Shown here: positions 44,701-54,658 of the stretch, one piece after another | Layout: the number at the start of each line of letters is the position of its first letter | How positions within the stretch are numbered: the first letter of the stretch is position 1 | NCBI GenBank assembly: GCA_030998225.1 | Contig: JAPYXD010000522.1 | Location: 3,906,001-3,970,000, forward strand | DNA from: Diplolepis rosae | Lineage: Eukaryota; Arthropoda; Insecta; Hymenoptera; Diplolepididae | Direction: 5' to 3' | Length of the DNA stretch: 64,000 nt | Notes under the pieces: model-generated | The model's database searches: none | Seen by the model: only the letters and a program-made list of their open reading frames with translations | Told to the model about the DNA's origin: nothing | Made by a program: the position numbers and the translations under genes

Positions 44701-47700
44701 CTGGCTAAGTGTCCCGTGGTGCCGCATATCCAATAGGCGTTCTTCTCATCAGGGTTACCACAGCCCCGGGACTCATGGCCGTAACCAAGGCACCTGAAGC
44801 ATCGGGTGACTTCCGCATGCTCGCTGATGCTATCATAACTTGTCTGCGCTGATGCTCATTTTCACTTTTTCAAGTACCCTCGTAAAATACATATTAGTGG
44901 ACGTACTGTGCCTCTGTTTATAACAGATGTCAAAATAGCGGGCTATTCAAAATGAAACCTCTAATTTAAAAACACTGTACATTCTCATCATATGTGAAGG
45001 TATTGGTTTTATATGAAAAATGACTTTCGGAATTTTCATCAAATCTTTACGTTTTGAAACCCCCTGAATCAGAAAAAACGGTTTTCACGAAAGTATCTGT
45101 TTTTCTGTCGTTGTCGTGTGTAATCAAAAATTGCAATATTCTGCAATACTGCCCTTCTTGAAATAATCAATTGGACACGATTTAGAATAATTGATCCGAT
45201 TGACCCGATTAAAAAACACCATTGAAACCGATTCATTTAATCGGATTTAATCGGCGTGCACCAATTGAATTTAATTAAATGAGTCAGTTTGAATGGTGTT
45301 TCTTAATCAGGTGAATCAGGTTAATCGTTCTAAATTGTGCCCATTCGGTTTTTTTAGAAGGGTGTTCATTCCCACGCAAAATTTATAAAAATTAAGCATC
45401 GAAGTACTTAAATAAACTGACTACTTTTTAAATGAAAATCAGGTAAGAAGAAAGAAAATATTGAGCCTGCTATATGGAGCGAATTATCATATTGTCCAGA
45501 CACATACAACGAAATTGGACAAGTGGTTGGAGACAAGGGGACTTATCGAATTCTATTTTTGCTTTGGTAACTGTGAGTAGATCTATAGAAAATTTATGGC
45601 TCTTTAACTCATTAACTCTACCTTGATATTAGAATGTCTAGAAGCCTTCAAATGTTTATGATAAGACTTTTTTATTTTAAGTTGGCAAAGAAAGCGCCTG
45701 GTTACTTCGCTGCAAGATATTCCAGTATGTATCCTGAACAGACGGATTTTGGTGAAATCAAAGAGAACAGCGAGTTTATATTAAACGCATTGGACAAAAG
45801 ATGTGAGAAACTTTTACTAAAAATAGTTGGTAGTTGGCTCTATTAGCGGGTAGCGGTCTAGATTCTTGACTCATCTTGAAATTATTACTATATACATATT
45901 TCAAGTGAATTCACTGATTGTCTTATAAAAGGTTTCACAAATAAGAACCTTATTTTTTGACCAACTACCTAGGAAATAAGAAACGATTGGTTAAAATTTC
46001 TGTGCATTACGTATCTTAAAATTTACGATCAACGGCTTCTGGATGTGCATCAAAACATTGTTGAATTGTGTTTAGAACATTCACATCGCATGAATTTGTT
46101 TCAATAACGTTGAATCGCAGTTTTACGATTAAGTGACACAGTTCACAAAATTTGAATCAACAAGATACATTTTATGAATTGTTTATCTCAATCGTGAAAT
46201 CACGATTAACATCAGTAAAACAAGTTTATACGGATGGAATTTGCCGCAAAAACAATTCAACAAAGTAATGATTTAATCGTTCTGGAATCGAATTGCCGAT
46301 TCAAAAAGCTTTCCGATTCAAATGGCTACAACACAATTAAACCTGAAAATTTTGAAGCTGCAATTTTAAAATATGCAATTCACAGCAACTTTAGCATTTG
46401 CTTTTTGTTTACTGGGTAACGTCAAAAAAGCACTAAGGAACGTTTATCTACTCGTAAATATTTATAATTATTAAAAAAAGCATTTTCTAACAAAATTTCT
46501 TTTCATAATTATAAAAATGTTGGACCAGATAAACGTCCTTTACTGCTTTTTATTTAATCACTCAAAGTTTCAACTCGATGACTCAATTAAAGTTGGAAAT
46601 TTTTTTGTTTATAATTATAAATATTTAGGAGTAGATAAACGTTTCTTAGTGCTTTCTTCTTAACTCCTCAAAGTTTTAATTCAATATCTCAATTAATGTG
46701 AGAATGTGAAGGGAAAGAAAAAGTGTCAGTAAGGTAGGGATCGGATAAGTAAGACTTAAGGGTGTATTCTAGTTCGTGGGCTAAAAAAATAGGCTATTTT
46801 CAGGAATTTTTTGTGAGCATTCTATGGAAGATATGGATATAAACATTGTTAGGTATGATAAATAAAGTCTTAAAATACAAAAAAAATGTTCTTTTGTTCA
46901 TTTTTTTCAACTTTTACATACGAAATCCGTATTTGAACGCAACGCAATAACATAGTAGCAAGTTGCCTTCTCCATAATATCTTAGGAACGGCTTATCTGA
47001 AACAAAAAAACCAAAGCTTTTTGGATTCGGTATGACAGTGGCTACAAAATGAACTACGGACATTAATTTTCAACTAATTTTGTTAATTTTTTGTAGAAAA
47101 AACCAAAAAAATTGAAATTAGTTGTTTTTTATCGCTGTTTTTTGTTTAAAAAATATAGTAGAAATCAAAATTTTAACATGATTGTAGTTCACTTTGTGAG
47201 TTCTTATGTGTAGAATATGTGGTTGAAATTTCAGGAGGACCAGTCCACTGGTTCTGGAGAAATCGTGGAGCTAGTCCAAAAAAACGTTGTTTTGAGAAAA
47301 ACGCGTTTAAAGTTTTTTTTTTACAAAAAATCATTAAAAAATCTTACATATACATATAACATAACATATATATATATATATATAAAGTCGAAAAATGTAA
47401 AAAGAAAAAAATCGATTTTTCCAAAGTGACCAACTAGAATACACCCTTAAGACATGACTCTAATCGTAATTTTACAAATGAGACGAGCAGTTCACGAAAT
47501 ATATTTTGACGTTTCAAATTTGGATTGTGTCACTTAATCGTAAAACTACGCTTCAACGTTATTGAAACAAATGTATACGATTGAAAAGTTCTGGACACAA
47601 TTCAGCAATATTTCGATGCAATCTTTTTCAAATAAAACTGCAGATTAAGAAACCTTTTGTCGCAAATTTCAAAATACGCAATTCACAGAAATTTTAACTA

Positions 47701-50669
47701 ATTGTTTCTTTTTTCCTGCTCAGACATGGGTTACATGGAAAACACCCCAGCCACATTTTCTGGGCAAGATGACTATTATATCGAAGTCTTGGTTAAGAAA
47801 ATGTATAATGTTGTGAGTAGACAGTGTCGGAATTATTCTTTCAATAATATTTAACATCAATCACATATTTAATTGAATCGAAACTCCAGACCCTGAGACC
47901 AGACTATATACTTTTCCGAAGGTATCTGGTGCGCTGAATTCGAATCCAACCTCGAAATTGCTCCATCGCCTCAGGTTTTCGAGAAATCCTAACCTAAAAG
48001 TGCAAAAAACACTGTTTTTTGCTATATTTGGGGTTGAATTACTTTGCGAATTATGTTTTTTTCTAAAAACTCGTTACGGCATCTGAAAGTATCACTTTTG
48101 CCCTTGAAAATGCTTTTTGACTTTTATAGATATCTTTTTTTTCTTGCAGTTATCGTTCAATGAAGTTGAGTACTCTGCCGTTTTTATGAATACAAACTTA
48201 TCGAAAAAACGTTCGTCCGGAAAGCAGAAGAAATAATGCGCTTCCATGTTTCTTGGGTTGCTAAATTCAGATCAAACCTCAGAATTGCTCCATCATATCA
48301 GGTTTTTTAAATTTCCTAACTGCGCATAGAATAACCCATAATATAGCGAAAATGGTGTATTTTGCACTATTAGGTTAGGAAATTAAAAAAGCTGAGGTGA
48401 TGAAGCAATTCTGAAGTTGGATTTGGGTTAAGCAACCCAAGAAACATAGAAGCGCATTACCACCTTGATCAAAAAGTTTTAGGACTCGTCACCGTGTGGC
48501 ACTCTCGTCCGGCCGATTTCAATTCTTTTTTTTTGTTTTGTTGGTAGAAGTGCCATTGACGTTCTGTCAGATTTTCAGCTTGATAGCTTGAAATTTGTTG
48601 AAGTGACGCTGTATTGTGTGCATCTATGTTTGTGTGTGGTTTCGATTTTTTACAAAAAAAATGTCGTCTACTTTGCAGCAACGAGTTTGCATTGAATTTT
48701 GTGTTAAAAATGGATTTAACGGTGCGGAAACTTTGGAAATGTTGGAGAAGTGTTTCGGCAATGATACTCTAACGAGATCGAACGTTTCCCGCTGGCACGT
48801 ATGCTTCAGAAGTGGTCGTGAGTCGGTCGAGGATGACGAACGCAGTGGCAGGTCGTCGACGGCGAAAACTGATGAAAACATCAACAAAATCAAAGGGTGG
48901 ATGACCGTAAGCCGCAAATTGACCATTAGAGAGATTGGAGAGGAGTTGAACATTGCTTTCGGATCCGCTCAAGACATTTTGGTTAATGATTTGGGCCTCA
49001 GACGTGTCGCTGTAAAGCTGGTGCCGAAAGACCTGAATTTCATGCAAAAAGGGATCGCGTCGATGTCGCAAAAGACATGCTTTCCAAGGTCGACTCCGAC
49101 CCATCATTCATCAAACGGATAATTACTGGTGAAGAGACGTGGATTTATGAGTATGACACGCACTCCAGAAATCAAGCAAGTGAATGGCGTTCACCCAATG
49201 AGCTGCGACCGAAAAAACCACGTCGTTTACAGTAAAAAAAGAAGGTGATGCTTACGGTTTTCATGGATTACAGAGGTGTTGTGCATCATGAATTCCTTCC
49301 AGAAGGCCAGACCGTCAACAAGGAGTATTATTTGGGCGTTATGAGACTTTGCGTGGAGCAATTCGTCAAAAAATACCGGATTTGTATTATCCGTGAGCAT
49401 TTGGCTGAAAATGAAACGAATACCATCCAACAATCACCGAATTCACCTGATTTGACTCCCTGCGACTTTTTCCTATTCGTTCGACTCAAGAAACCGCTCC
49501 GCGGAACGCGTTACAGCACCCGAGATGAGGTAATGAAAAATTGAAGATGACTCTGATGGCTATACCGCAAACCGATTATAAAGAATGCTTCGAGGATTGG
49601 ATCAAGCGCTGGCATAAGTGCTTTGCAGTCGATGGGGAGTACTTTGAAGGGGACAATATCGATTATGATGAATAAACTTGTATTTTTGATTTTAAAAAGA
49701 AAGTCCTAAAACTTTTTGATCAAGATGATATTTCTTCTGCTTTCCGGACGACTTTTTTCGGTAAGGTTGTATTCACGAAAACGGCTAATCACTCAACTTC
49801 ATTGAACGATATCTCCACGAAATAAAAAGAAAAACATAAAACCAATACCTTCTCATCCATGATGAGAATGTAAAAAAATTAATTCGCAAAGTAATTTAAC
49901 CCCGAATATAGCAAAAAAAACCTTGATTTTTGCACTTTTAGGTTAGGAATTCTCGAAAACCTGACGTGATGGAGCGATTCTGAGGTCGGATTCGGATTCA
50001 GCGCACCAGAAACCTTCGAAAAAATATAATCTGGTCCCAGGGTCTAAAAAATGTGGGCCTGTATTATCATTAAAATTTTTCCTTTTAAAAAAAATCGATT
50101 GATCACAATTGGATTCGATTGACCCGATTTAGAACGATTAAGAAACACGATAAAAATCAATCAATTTAATTGATTCAAAAGTTTATAACAATAGAATTTA
50201 ATTAATTTAATTGTTTCGAATCGTGTTTCTTAATCGTCCTGCATCGGATAAATCGAATCTAATCGTGTCCAATCGATTATATTAAGGGAATATAAAAATC
50301 CCAACTGCTTTATATTTCAGAACTATAATTGGAAAGGTAGCCCTTTATTTCATAATGGAAAAATTGTAGCAATTTGTAAGGAGCATGAAATGCATAATTT
50401 TGAGTCCCCTTGGTATGGAGCAAAAATTTTATGTCTAAAAACTAATACCATTTTTGAAAAATTTGTGTTACCTGAATTGAACAAAGAGAATATAGAAAAA
50501 AAGGTACGATGATTTTAATCAGGTCAAATTAGATTATTTTTACACAGGTTGTAACATACATTAATGAAAATTTTATTTTCTATGTATCACATCTGAATTT
50601 TATTAAAATGACTATAACTTTCTTCTTTTGTTGTAGGATAAAGAAGGCTCTTCTGGTACATACAATTAA
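38574..50669 (+). CDS. Serine protease homologue-like gene A (exons 2-7 visible)
   Basis: Six exons: 38574-38705, 45443-45566, 45645-45829, 47724-47812, 50321-50503 and 50637-50669. Successive splice phases (1, 2, 1, 0, 0) are compatible. With one base from a first exon the frame closes on 248 codons plus TAA, the size of a chymotrypsin-fold domain. Exon 2 has FCCMALIQEKRGLGLAEC, matching FCGGSLI...AAHC with the 16-residue Cys42-Cys58 spacing but Glu in place of catalytic His. Exon 6 has NWKGSPLFHNGKIVAIC in place of GDSGGPL. The product is probably a secreted, non-catalytic S1 homologue. No first exon was found for this copy, and the exon 3/4 junction is ambiguous, so it may be a pseudogene. 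The introns are filled with transposons. Family membership is inferred. Confidence 0.7.
39527..39903. repeat. Palindromic MITE
   Basis: The left end TATGTGCCTCCGGCGCGCAA pairs with the right end (complement ATGTGACTTCGGCGCATACA). The arms also share ACTCGTTTTTACGC. The block B copy begins at 63924 and leaves the window. Confidence 0.6.
39908..40050. repeat. ACGTGCC-type MITE, third copy
   Basis: Related to 29500-29582 and 55042-55125 (ATGTGCCAATGCACACAATT ... GCGCCTAAGCACATAA), with an extra inner palindrome TGCTCGCAGGA/TCCTGCGAGCA. Confidence 0.55.
40475..40856. repeat. 382-bp near-perfect palindrome with CACTGAG ends
   Basis: The left arm CACTGAGAAAAAAGATTTGA pairs over almost its full length with the right arm (complement CACTCAGAATAAAGATTTGA). 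The arms consist of AAATAATTTGTTTGAA-type words. Confidence 0.85.
41197..41670. repeat. Foldback with GGAGAATAGATATAAGGAGACC arms
   Basis: GAGAATAGATATAAGGAGAC near 41238 pairs both with the complement near 41467-41495 and with a second complement near 41630-41655, suggesting one foldback inside another. No gene. Confidence 0.6.
42446..42616. repeat. 171-bp hairpin, nearly perfect
   Basis: Arms of about 80 bp (GTAGGTGG(T/G)AACAA ... CACTGACATATGTTTATTGA) separated by a loop of about 10 bases near 42530. Only a few mismatches were seen by eye. Confidence 0.9.
42866..42918 (-). repeat. tRNA-like segment (SINE relic)
   Basis: The minus strand reads AGAGCAGTGGACCGGCAATC followed by GGGCTCGAATCCCAGC, resembling the 3' two-thirds of a tRNA with box B. 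The 5' acceptor half is missing. Confidence 0.5.
43507..44830 (-). mobile_element. R1-clade LINE fragment, copy 2, endonuclease missing
   Basis: On the minus strand: two zinc knuckles (CFRCLGYGHESRGCGNPDE, CGTTGHLARSCEAPPRC) at about 44820-44660; then directly the pre-RT segment EEDPWGLTFKVVTKRLEAR; RT blocks FGFRKGRSTVNAIQAMVNIA and SIDIRNAFNTARW; then EEMTCGAPQGSQVGSLVWNI and the catalytic block IVGFADDVLVVCAAE; and the thumb start MAHGKTEALLVTHRR. RT keeps its Asp pair but has frame breaks. The endonuclease is absent, as in copy 1. It lies in intron 2 of gene A, antisense to it. Confidence 0.85.
45152..45362. repeat. CCCTTCT...AGAAGGG foldback (CGATT family)
   Basis: Inverted termini CCCTTCTTGAAATAATC and TTAGAAGGG with palindromic CCGATT/AATCGG words between. 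A complete small member of the 39057-40886 family. Confidence 0.65.
45443..45566 (+). other. Gene A exon 3
   Basis: Acceptor AATGAAAATCAG|GT accepts the phase-1 reading. In that frame it reads NIEPAIWSELSYCPDTYNEI then GDKGTYRILFLL. The donor TTTG|GTAACT gives phase 2. A stronger donor 7 bases on (AACT|GTGAGT) would include an in-frame TAA. Confidence 0.65.
45645..45829 (+). other. Gene A exon 4
   Basis: Open frame with LQMFMIRLFYFKLAKKAPGY, PEQTDFGEIKENSEF and DKRCEKLLLKI. Donor GTTG|GTAGTT, phase 1. The acceptor at 45643-45644 keeps the frame with exon 3 through a Cys codon. The better-looking acceptor at 45631-45632 (GATATTAG|A) would create TGA with the chosen exon 3 donor. MFMIRL may correspond to the Asp102 strand, with the Asp absent. 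Confidence 0.6.
45964..47716. mobile_element. Foldback filling intron 4 of gene A
   Basis: The left arm GGAAATAAGAAACGATTGGT pairs with the right arm (complement GGAAAAAAGAAACAATTAGT). Arms extend about 200 bases (TTACGATTAAGTGACACA and complement near 47526). A TTAA-flanked element (46760-47446) sits inside. The right arm ends in the pyrimidine tract of the exon 5 acceptor. Confidence 0.65.
46760..47446. mobile_element. TTAA-flanked (piggyBac-like) MITE 1
   Basis: Inverted termini GGGTGTATTCTAGTT and complement, with TTAA on both sides (46756-46759 and 47447-47450). The interior shares AAAACGCGTTTAAAG and an AAAATCGATTTTT block near the right end with the element at 52065-52741. No transposase. 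Confidence 0.75.
47724..47812 (+). other. Gene A exon 5
   Basis: Strong acceptor TTTCTTTTTTCCTGCTCAG, donor AATGTT|GTGAGT, phase 1 in and phase 0 out. It reads MGYMENTPATFSGQDDYYIE then VLVKKMYNV. The arrangement resembles the VxGWG...L...V.V strand pair after the Asp102 region of S1 proteases. Confidence 0.75.
48460..49728 (+). mobile_element. Full-length but inactive mariner in intron 5
   Basis: Inverted termini (C/T)CA(C/T)CTTGATCAAAAAGTTT, with TA at 48458-48459 and 49729-49730. The unoccupied site is visible in the opposite arm of the host foldback (complement of 48229-48240, GCGCATTATTTC). Length 1269 bp. Confidence 0.9.
48661..49675 (+). pseudogene. Mariner transposase, frameshifted and deleted
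   Basis: Starts MSSTLQQRVCIEFCVKNGFN with the paired helix-turn-helix region (RKLTIREIGEELNIAFGSAQ). The frame is lost near 49050, where one A appears missing from a run (FMQK to RDRVDVAKDML). It continues to IITGEETWIYEYD, where the first catalytic Asp reads Glu, then a stop after PRRLQ. The second catalytic block is deleted (RICIIREHLAE follows KKY). The third survives as LTPCDFFLF. The end is DNIDYDE at 49675. Confidence 0.85.
50070..50290. repeat. CGATT-family foldback next to exon 6
   Basis: AATCGATTGATCACAATTGG pairs with the complement near 50268-50285. Words such as CGATTAAGAAACACGAT mirror ATCGTGTTTCTTAATCG. It ends about 30 bases before the exon 6 acceptor. Confidence 0.6.
50321..50503 (+). 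other. Gene A exon 6 (degenerate Ser195 region)
   Basis: Acceptor TTTATATTTCAG, donor AAAAAG|GTACGA, phase 0 at both ends, 61 codons fully open. NWKGSPLFHNGKIVAIC aligns with GDSGGPLxxxGxLVGI, placing Lys at the catalytic Ser. It continues FESPWYGAKILCLKTNTIFE. Between exons 5 and 6 the S1 fold would normally have about 30 more residues. No exon was found in the TE-filled intron, so a loop or exon may be lost. Confidence 0.8.
50637..50669 (+). other. Gene A terminal exon 7
   Basis: Strong acceptor TTTCTTCTTTTGTTGTAG in phase 0, then DKEGSSGTYN and TAA. The intron before it is 133 bases, the only one apart from intron 3 that is free of transposons. Confidence 0.75.
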
Positions 50670-50715
50670 AGCGGTATAACAACCGTTGCGACTCTTCCTC
50701 TAATGTATACAAAGA

Positions 50716-50721
50716 AATAAA
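50716..50721 (+). terminator. AATAAA polyadenylation signal of gene A
   Basis: A canonical AATAAA lies 47 bases after the stop codon of exon 7. Confidence 0.6.
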
Positions 50722-50833
50722 AAGGAAAGTCGTTTGTTTTAAATAAATTGTTTGGTTTAATCGAACAAAACCTTTAGTTAATTTAGATTTTTGTTCCATT
50801 AAATAGTATATTGTATGACTAGGGAGCAAAGTA

Positions 50834-51015
50834 GGTCCCCTTCTAGAAATAATCGATCGGAATCAATTGAAAACGATACAATTAAAGTTCCAATCGTTTC
50901 CAAATGTGTTTCATGATTGGATCTACACGATTGAGCTCATTCAAACGCCTAACAAGTCCCCAATCGTTGCCAATCGTAAATTTGAATTTTGGGCCTTTGT
51001 ATAAATAGTCGATTG
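50834..51015. repeat. CGATT-family element downstream of gene A
   Basis: Begins CCCCTTCTAGAAATAATCGA and contains AATCGTTTCCAA-type words. The right terminus is diverged. Confidence 0.45.
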
Positions 51016-51233
51016 GGATATGTGTAAATTAAAAATGGTATAACAAAAATTTCAAATGATTTTAAATATGGCTCATTCTTTTACATACCACGCGGATTAA
51101 AGGAAAAAAAAATTAACATTTCAGATTTGTCTGAAATTTGTTTTCCTCTATCTTTCAACAAATTTAGTTGACACCTATTTCAGGATTTTTCTTGGAAACA
51201 TTTTTTTCCGAAAATATCCACACATGAATCGAA

Positions 51234-52060
51234 GGGCCGGATTCTATAACCAGATGTGCACGCAAGCCGGCTCGACGTGCCCTTGACAGTATGCAACCTA
51301 CGCTTGACGCAATTTGATGCCAATCGACGTTAAAACTGATATATTTCTTTAAAAAAACATTAAAGAACAATTACCTGTTCACTAATTTTGCGTGAACATA
51401 ATTTTTCATAATAATTTTGCCCATAAAATAGTATACTATTTTTCTTGATCTTCAGCAGAAAGTACGCCCAAAACCTCGGATTCGCCTCGGTTTTGTAGGG
51501 GGCAGGGGGAGCTCTGCCCGACTTTTGCAAAACCGAGGCGAAGCCGAGGTTTTTGCTGGTTGGGGCGGGCATTAGAAACCAATTTCAAATAAAATGCAAT
51601 CATACAATAACTGCAAAAAAATTGAAAATCAAAAAAAAAATTTAAATTAACAAATACCAGAGAATAATTTATTTTTAGATAACAATATTAACATTGATCA
51701 ACAGTAACTTTAACACCACACATCCAGAAATACTAATCTTATTACAACAATTATTATTACTTTTATGAATAAAATTATTAATATAAAATAAACCGTGTAC
51801 ATACAGGTTACCTACAGATGAATTAAACAAATTAAACAAACGAATTATACGATGAATTTAGCGGCACTACTGTTCCACAAAAAGCAAAATAAGGCCACAA
51901 ATGTCGTTGTTTCTGGAGTACAATGCGGCCGGGAGGATCGTACTTTTGGCTGGGAGATCAAGAAAATTTTTTTTTCACAATGAGCGTCAAGCGTGCCTTG
52001 TATACTCTCAGGGCCACGCTGAGCCAGCTCGCGCGTACATCTGGTTATAGAATCTATCCC
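51234..52060. mobile_element. Foldback with GATTCTATAACCAGATGT arms
   Basis: The left arm GGATTCTATAACCAGATGTG pairs with the right arm ending near 52060. Arms include CGCTTGACG and GTATAC/GTATGC words. Near 51470-51556 an inner GC-rich palindrome (CCTCGGATTCGCCTCGGTTT and complement) is present. It splits a short dispersed repeat (TTTCAGGATTTTT ... ATAATTTGCTGGAT) that also occurs at 30437 and 56389, and inverted at 32950 and 59310. Confidence 0.65.
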
Positions 52061-52064
52061 TTAA

Positions 52065-52741
52065 GGGGGTCGTCTACCTTCGAGCCGAGAATTTTAGCCT
52101 ATTTTTGGGAATGAATTGCAAAAACACTACTAAAGATATTCATGCCAGTTAAAATTTTTTTTATTATTACATGTTTTTTCTTCGAAAAAATCTATTTTTA
52201 ACTTGATAATAAATGCATCCGCGACCTTGGAACGTCCTTGACCTCAACGCTGCAGAAATGTCATTAAGAACTTTGTGGTAAGACTTTGGCCATTTCAATT
52301 GTCTGAAACCAATAAAATGAAATATGTCTGTAATCTGTGTTACATTGTTACATTTTTTCTATTGTAAAATGTGTTTATATTACGCAATTGTTCTTGAAAA
52401 AATTCGATTTTTGACCTGTTTTTTGACCTATTAGAGCCTGTTAAAATTCAACAAAGTAAAAATTTGAAAATCGCCTCTGGGAAAACATAGCTATATGTTT
52501 ATTGAATAACTGAAAAAAAATTTGATCAAATTCTATCAATATTTCTAGAAGAAGTCATACCACAAAGTTTGAAAAATGCAACTTTCGGGAAAACGCGTTT
52601 AAAGATAAATGATTAAAATAAAACATGATTGGCTGAATGTTTTCGAATAAATCCTCCATAGGGCATGTTCCTTATAGTTTCTAGATTCGAAATAAGCAAA
52701 AAAAAATCGATTTTTTGAAACCGCGAAGGTAGACGACCCCC
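52065..52741. mobile_element. TTAA-flanked (piggyBac-like) MITE 2
   Basis: Inverted termini GGGGGTCGTCTACCTTCG and complement, with TTAA at 52061-52064 and 52742-52745. Shares AAAACGCGTTTAAAG and an AAAATCGATTTTTT block with 46760-47446 and has almost the same length (677 against 687 bp). Confidence 0.8.
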
Positions 52742-52745
52742 TTAA

Positions 52746-54012
52746 ATTGTTGATAATTTGCTGGATCTACTCGAACCTTCAACCTTCAACCATACTTGAA
52801 ATTTATTATCTCCAGTTGTACTGATCTGGAAAATATGGTGGGTGAGCAAGAAATTCGAAGGTAAACTCTTTTTTATCCATTGTTTCAAAAATGACAAAAG
52901 TTGCTTCACCAAAACCTCTGTAACTTCTGAAGTAATCGTCAGATTGTCATGAAATTTTGATACCTAACGTTTGAAGGTTGGTAATATCCAGAAATTATAC
53001 GGGTTTGACAACAGTGGTGCCATCTATATGTCAGACCGTAAACTTATTAACTGATGTGTTATTTTCCAATTTTGAATTTTTACTATGTTGCATTACAGTT
53101 TGAAAATATTTGTTGATTATGTTCATACATAAACATCAATGCACAAAATCCAAAAAAAGTTGTTTCGGTTATAAAAGCAAATGTAATCGAATGGATGGGA
53201 TGGAATATATCGATGCAGAGAAATAAATGGAAAAAAATGAATGACATTTCCTTAGACGTCCGGCTATTGGTGCTTTTACCTTAATTTGTTAGTTTTCGAT
53301 CAGCCGATGTATCAACACATTATTTGTAAAATATTCCAAACACTTACATTAACCAGAATTATGTGTAAAATCAATCATTTAATTCAGTATGTTGTGCTAT
53401 ATATCATTCTTCTTCTAGTTATTCATCATTAAATGTTCCAACTAAGTATTTTGTTACGTTTATTTATTCACCCGAGAAATCCTTTTTACACAGCACGAAG
53501 CATTTGCGCGGTGAAGAAGAAATGCGCGCGAGCGAACGGCACAGTTTTGGCACCTCGCGCGACTATGTTTTCGACCGAATTGGATCGTTCCAAAATGCGG
53601 ACGATTTTTTTTCTCAACGGAATACGAAAGATAATTGAATGAAATACATGTGGTTTTTTTTCCAGTCGAAATCCGATGAAGAAGACATTTGTTTATCAAT
53701 TTGTTATAAACAATTATTAAAATTTCACATAAAATTTTAAGTTTTCAAATCGGGAAAAATCATAGTCAATCTATGTTAAATGACGATTCCATTGTCACAA
53801 AAAATATAAACATCGGATACTTAGTTCAGCCAGAATTAAATGTACAAAAAAAGTAACAAAAATCTTTAATTGTTAATATTATAAAAAAAAATGTTTTTGA
53901 ACGAAATCACTTTAGGTTCATGTCAGGAATGGTAAACACTATCGTGAAAAATCATTTTGAAGTAGATTTGAATTTTCATCCAATTTGGGTGATCCGTTTC
54001 AGAAATTCTGAC
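52746..54012. other. Intergenic stretch between gene A and block B
   Basis: No gene recognised. The first 90 bases continue the short dispersed repeat interrupted at 51234. The rest is AT-rich with nothing I can name. Confidence 0.5.
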
Positions 54013-54256
54013 CCACGAATAAATGAAGCATACTGAGCACGATTCTTTTCTTTCCTTATGTTTAATTTAATTTAATAATTACCTCACGTAACACATGATG
54101 CAACATAAGAACAAACATGACTCTAATCTATGGTGCGACTTACAGTTCTAAACGTGCTGAAATATCATATCATTCCGTTACTAACCTCAAAATTTTCGAC
54201 TCATTATACATTCTTATCATGAATGAGAAGGTATTAGTTTCATAAGAAAAATGACT

Positions 54257-54658
54257 TTCAATAGTACATTGTACAACAAGGGGGTAAAGTTGATCATTTA
54301 AGGCGAGTGCGATGTTTACATTTCGAGGCGAAGGCGAGCACGCACAAGGCAAAGCCGAGTGCGAATGCGAGCCGAAGCCGAGAAATGTAAACATCGCACG
54401 AGATTTTAGATGATCTTACCCCCGTGTTGTACACGGTACTTTATGCAACAAAAGCATGTTTTTCTCGCTTTTTGACGTGTGTTTTACGGGCGTAAAGTTT
54501 GTTATTTAAGTCCTGCGGGCGTAAATAGGGAGTGGGGGTGCTTAAATAACTACTTTTAAGCACTCCATCCCTATTTACGCCCTAGGGCTTAAATGACAAA
54601 CTTTATGCCCGCAAAACAAGCGTCAAAAAGCGAGAAAAACATGCTTGTGTTGTATAAA
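54257..54658. repeat. Two adjacent palindromic elements absent from block A
   Basis: Palindrome 1 (about 54257-54442) has arms TTGTACAACAAGGGGGTAA and CGATGTTTACATTTC. Palindrome 2 (about 54443-54658) has arms GCATGTTTTTCTCGCTTTTT and GGGCGTAAATAGGGA. Block A reads straight through this point (near 29110). Confidence 0.75.

Larger units (their letters stand above)
47889..50045. mobile_element. Foldback filling intron 5 of gene A
   Basis: Termini AGACCCTGAGACCAGACTAT at 47889 and a complement ending at 50045. Arms of several hundred bases share GGTTTTCGAGAA(A/T)TCCTAAC and GGGGTTGAATTACTTTGCGA. An inner duplicate arm (48225-48330 against 48380-48460) lies next to the inserted mariner 48460-49728. 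No transposase of its own. Confidence 0.75.

Noticed and set aside
45443..45573. Alternative frame of exon 3 (YGANYHIVQTHTTKLDKW)
   Set aside because: It is open too, but it does not match the phase delivered by exon 2, whereas the chosen frame does.
53433..53699. Overlapping frames on both strands around a GC-richer patch
   Set aside because: Mutually shadowing frames of about 70 codons with no splice signals, homology or repeat partner.
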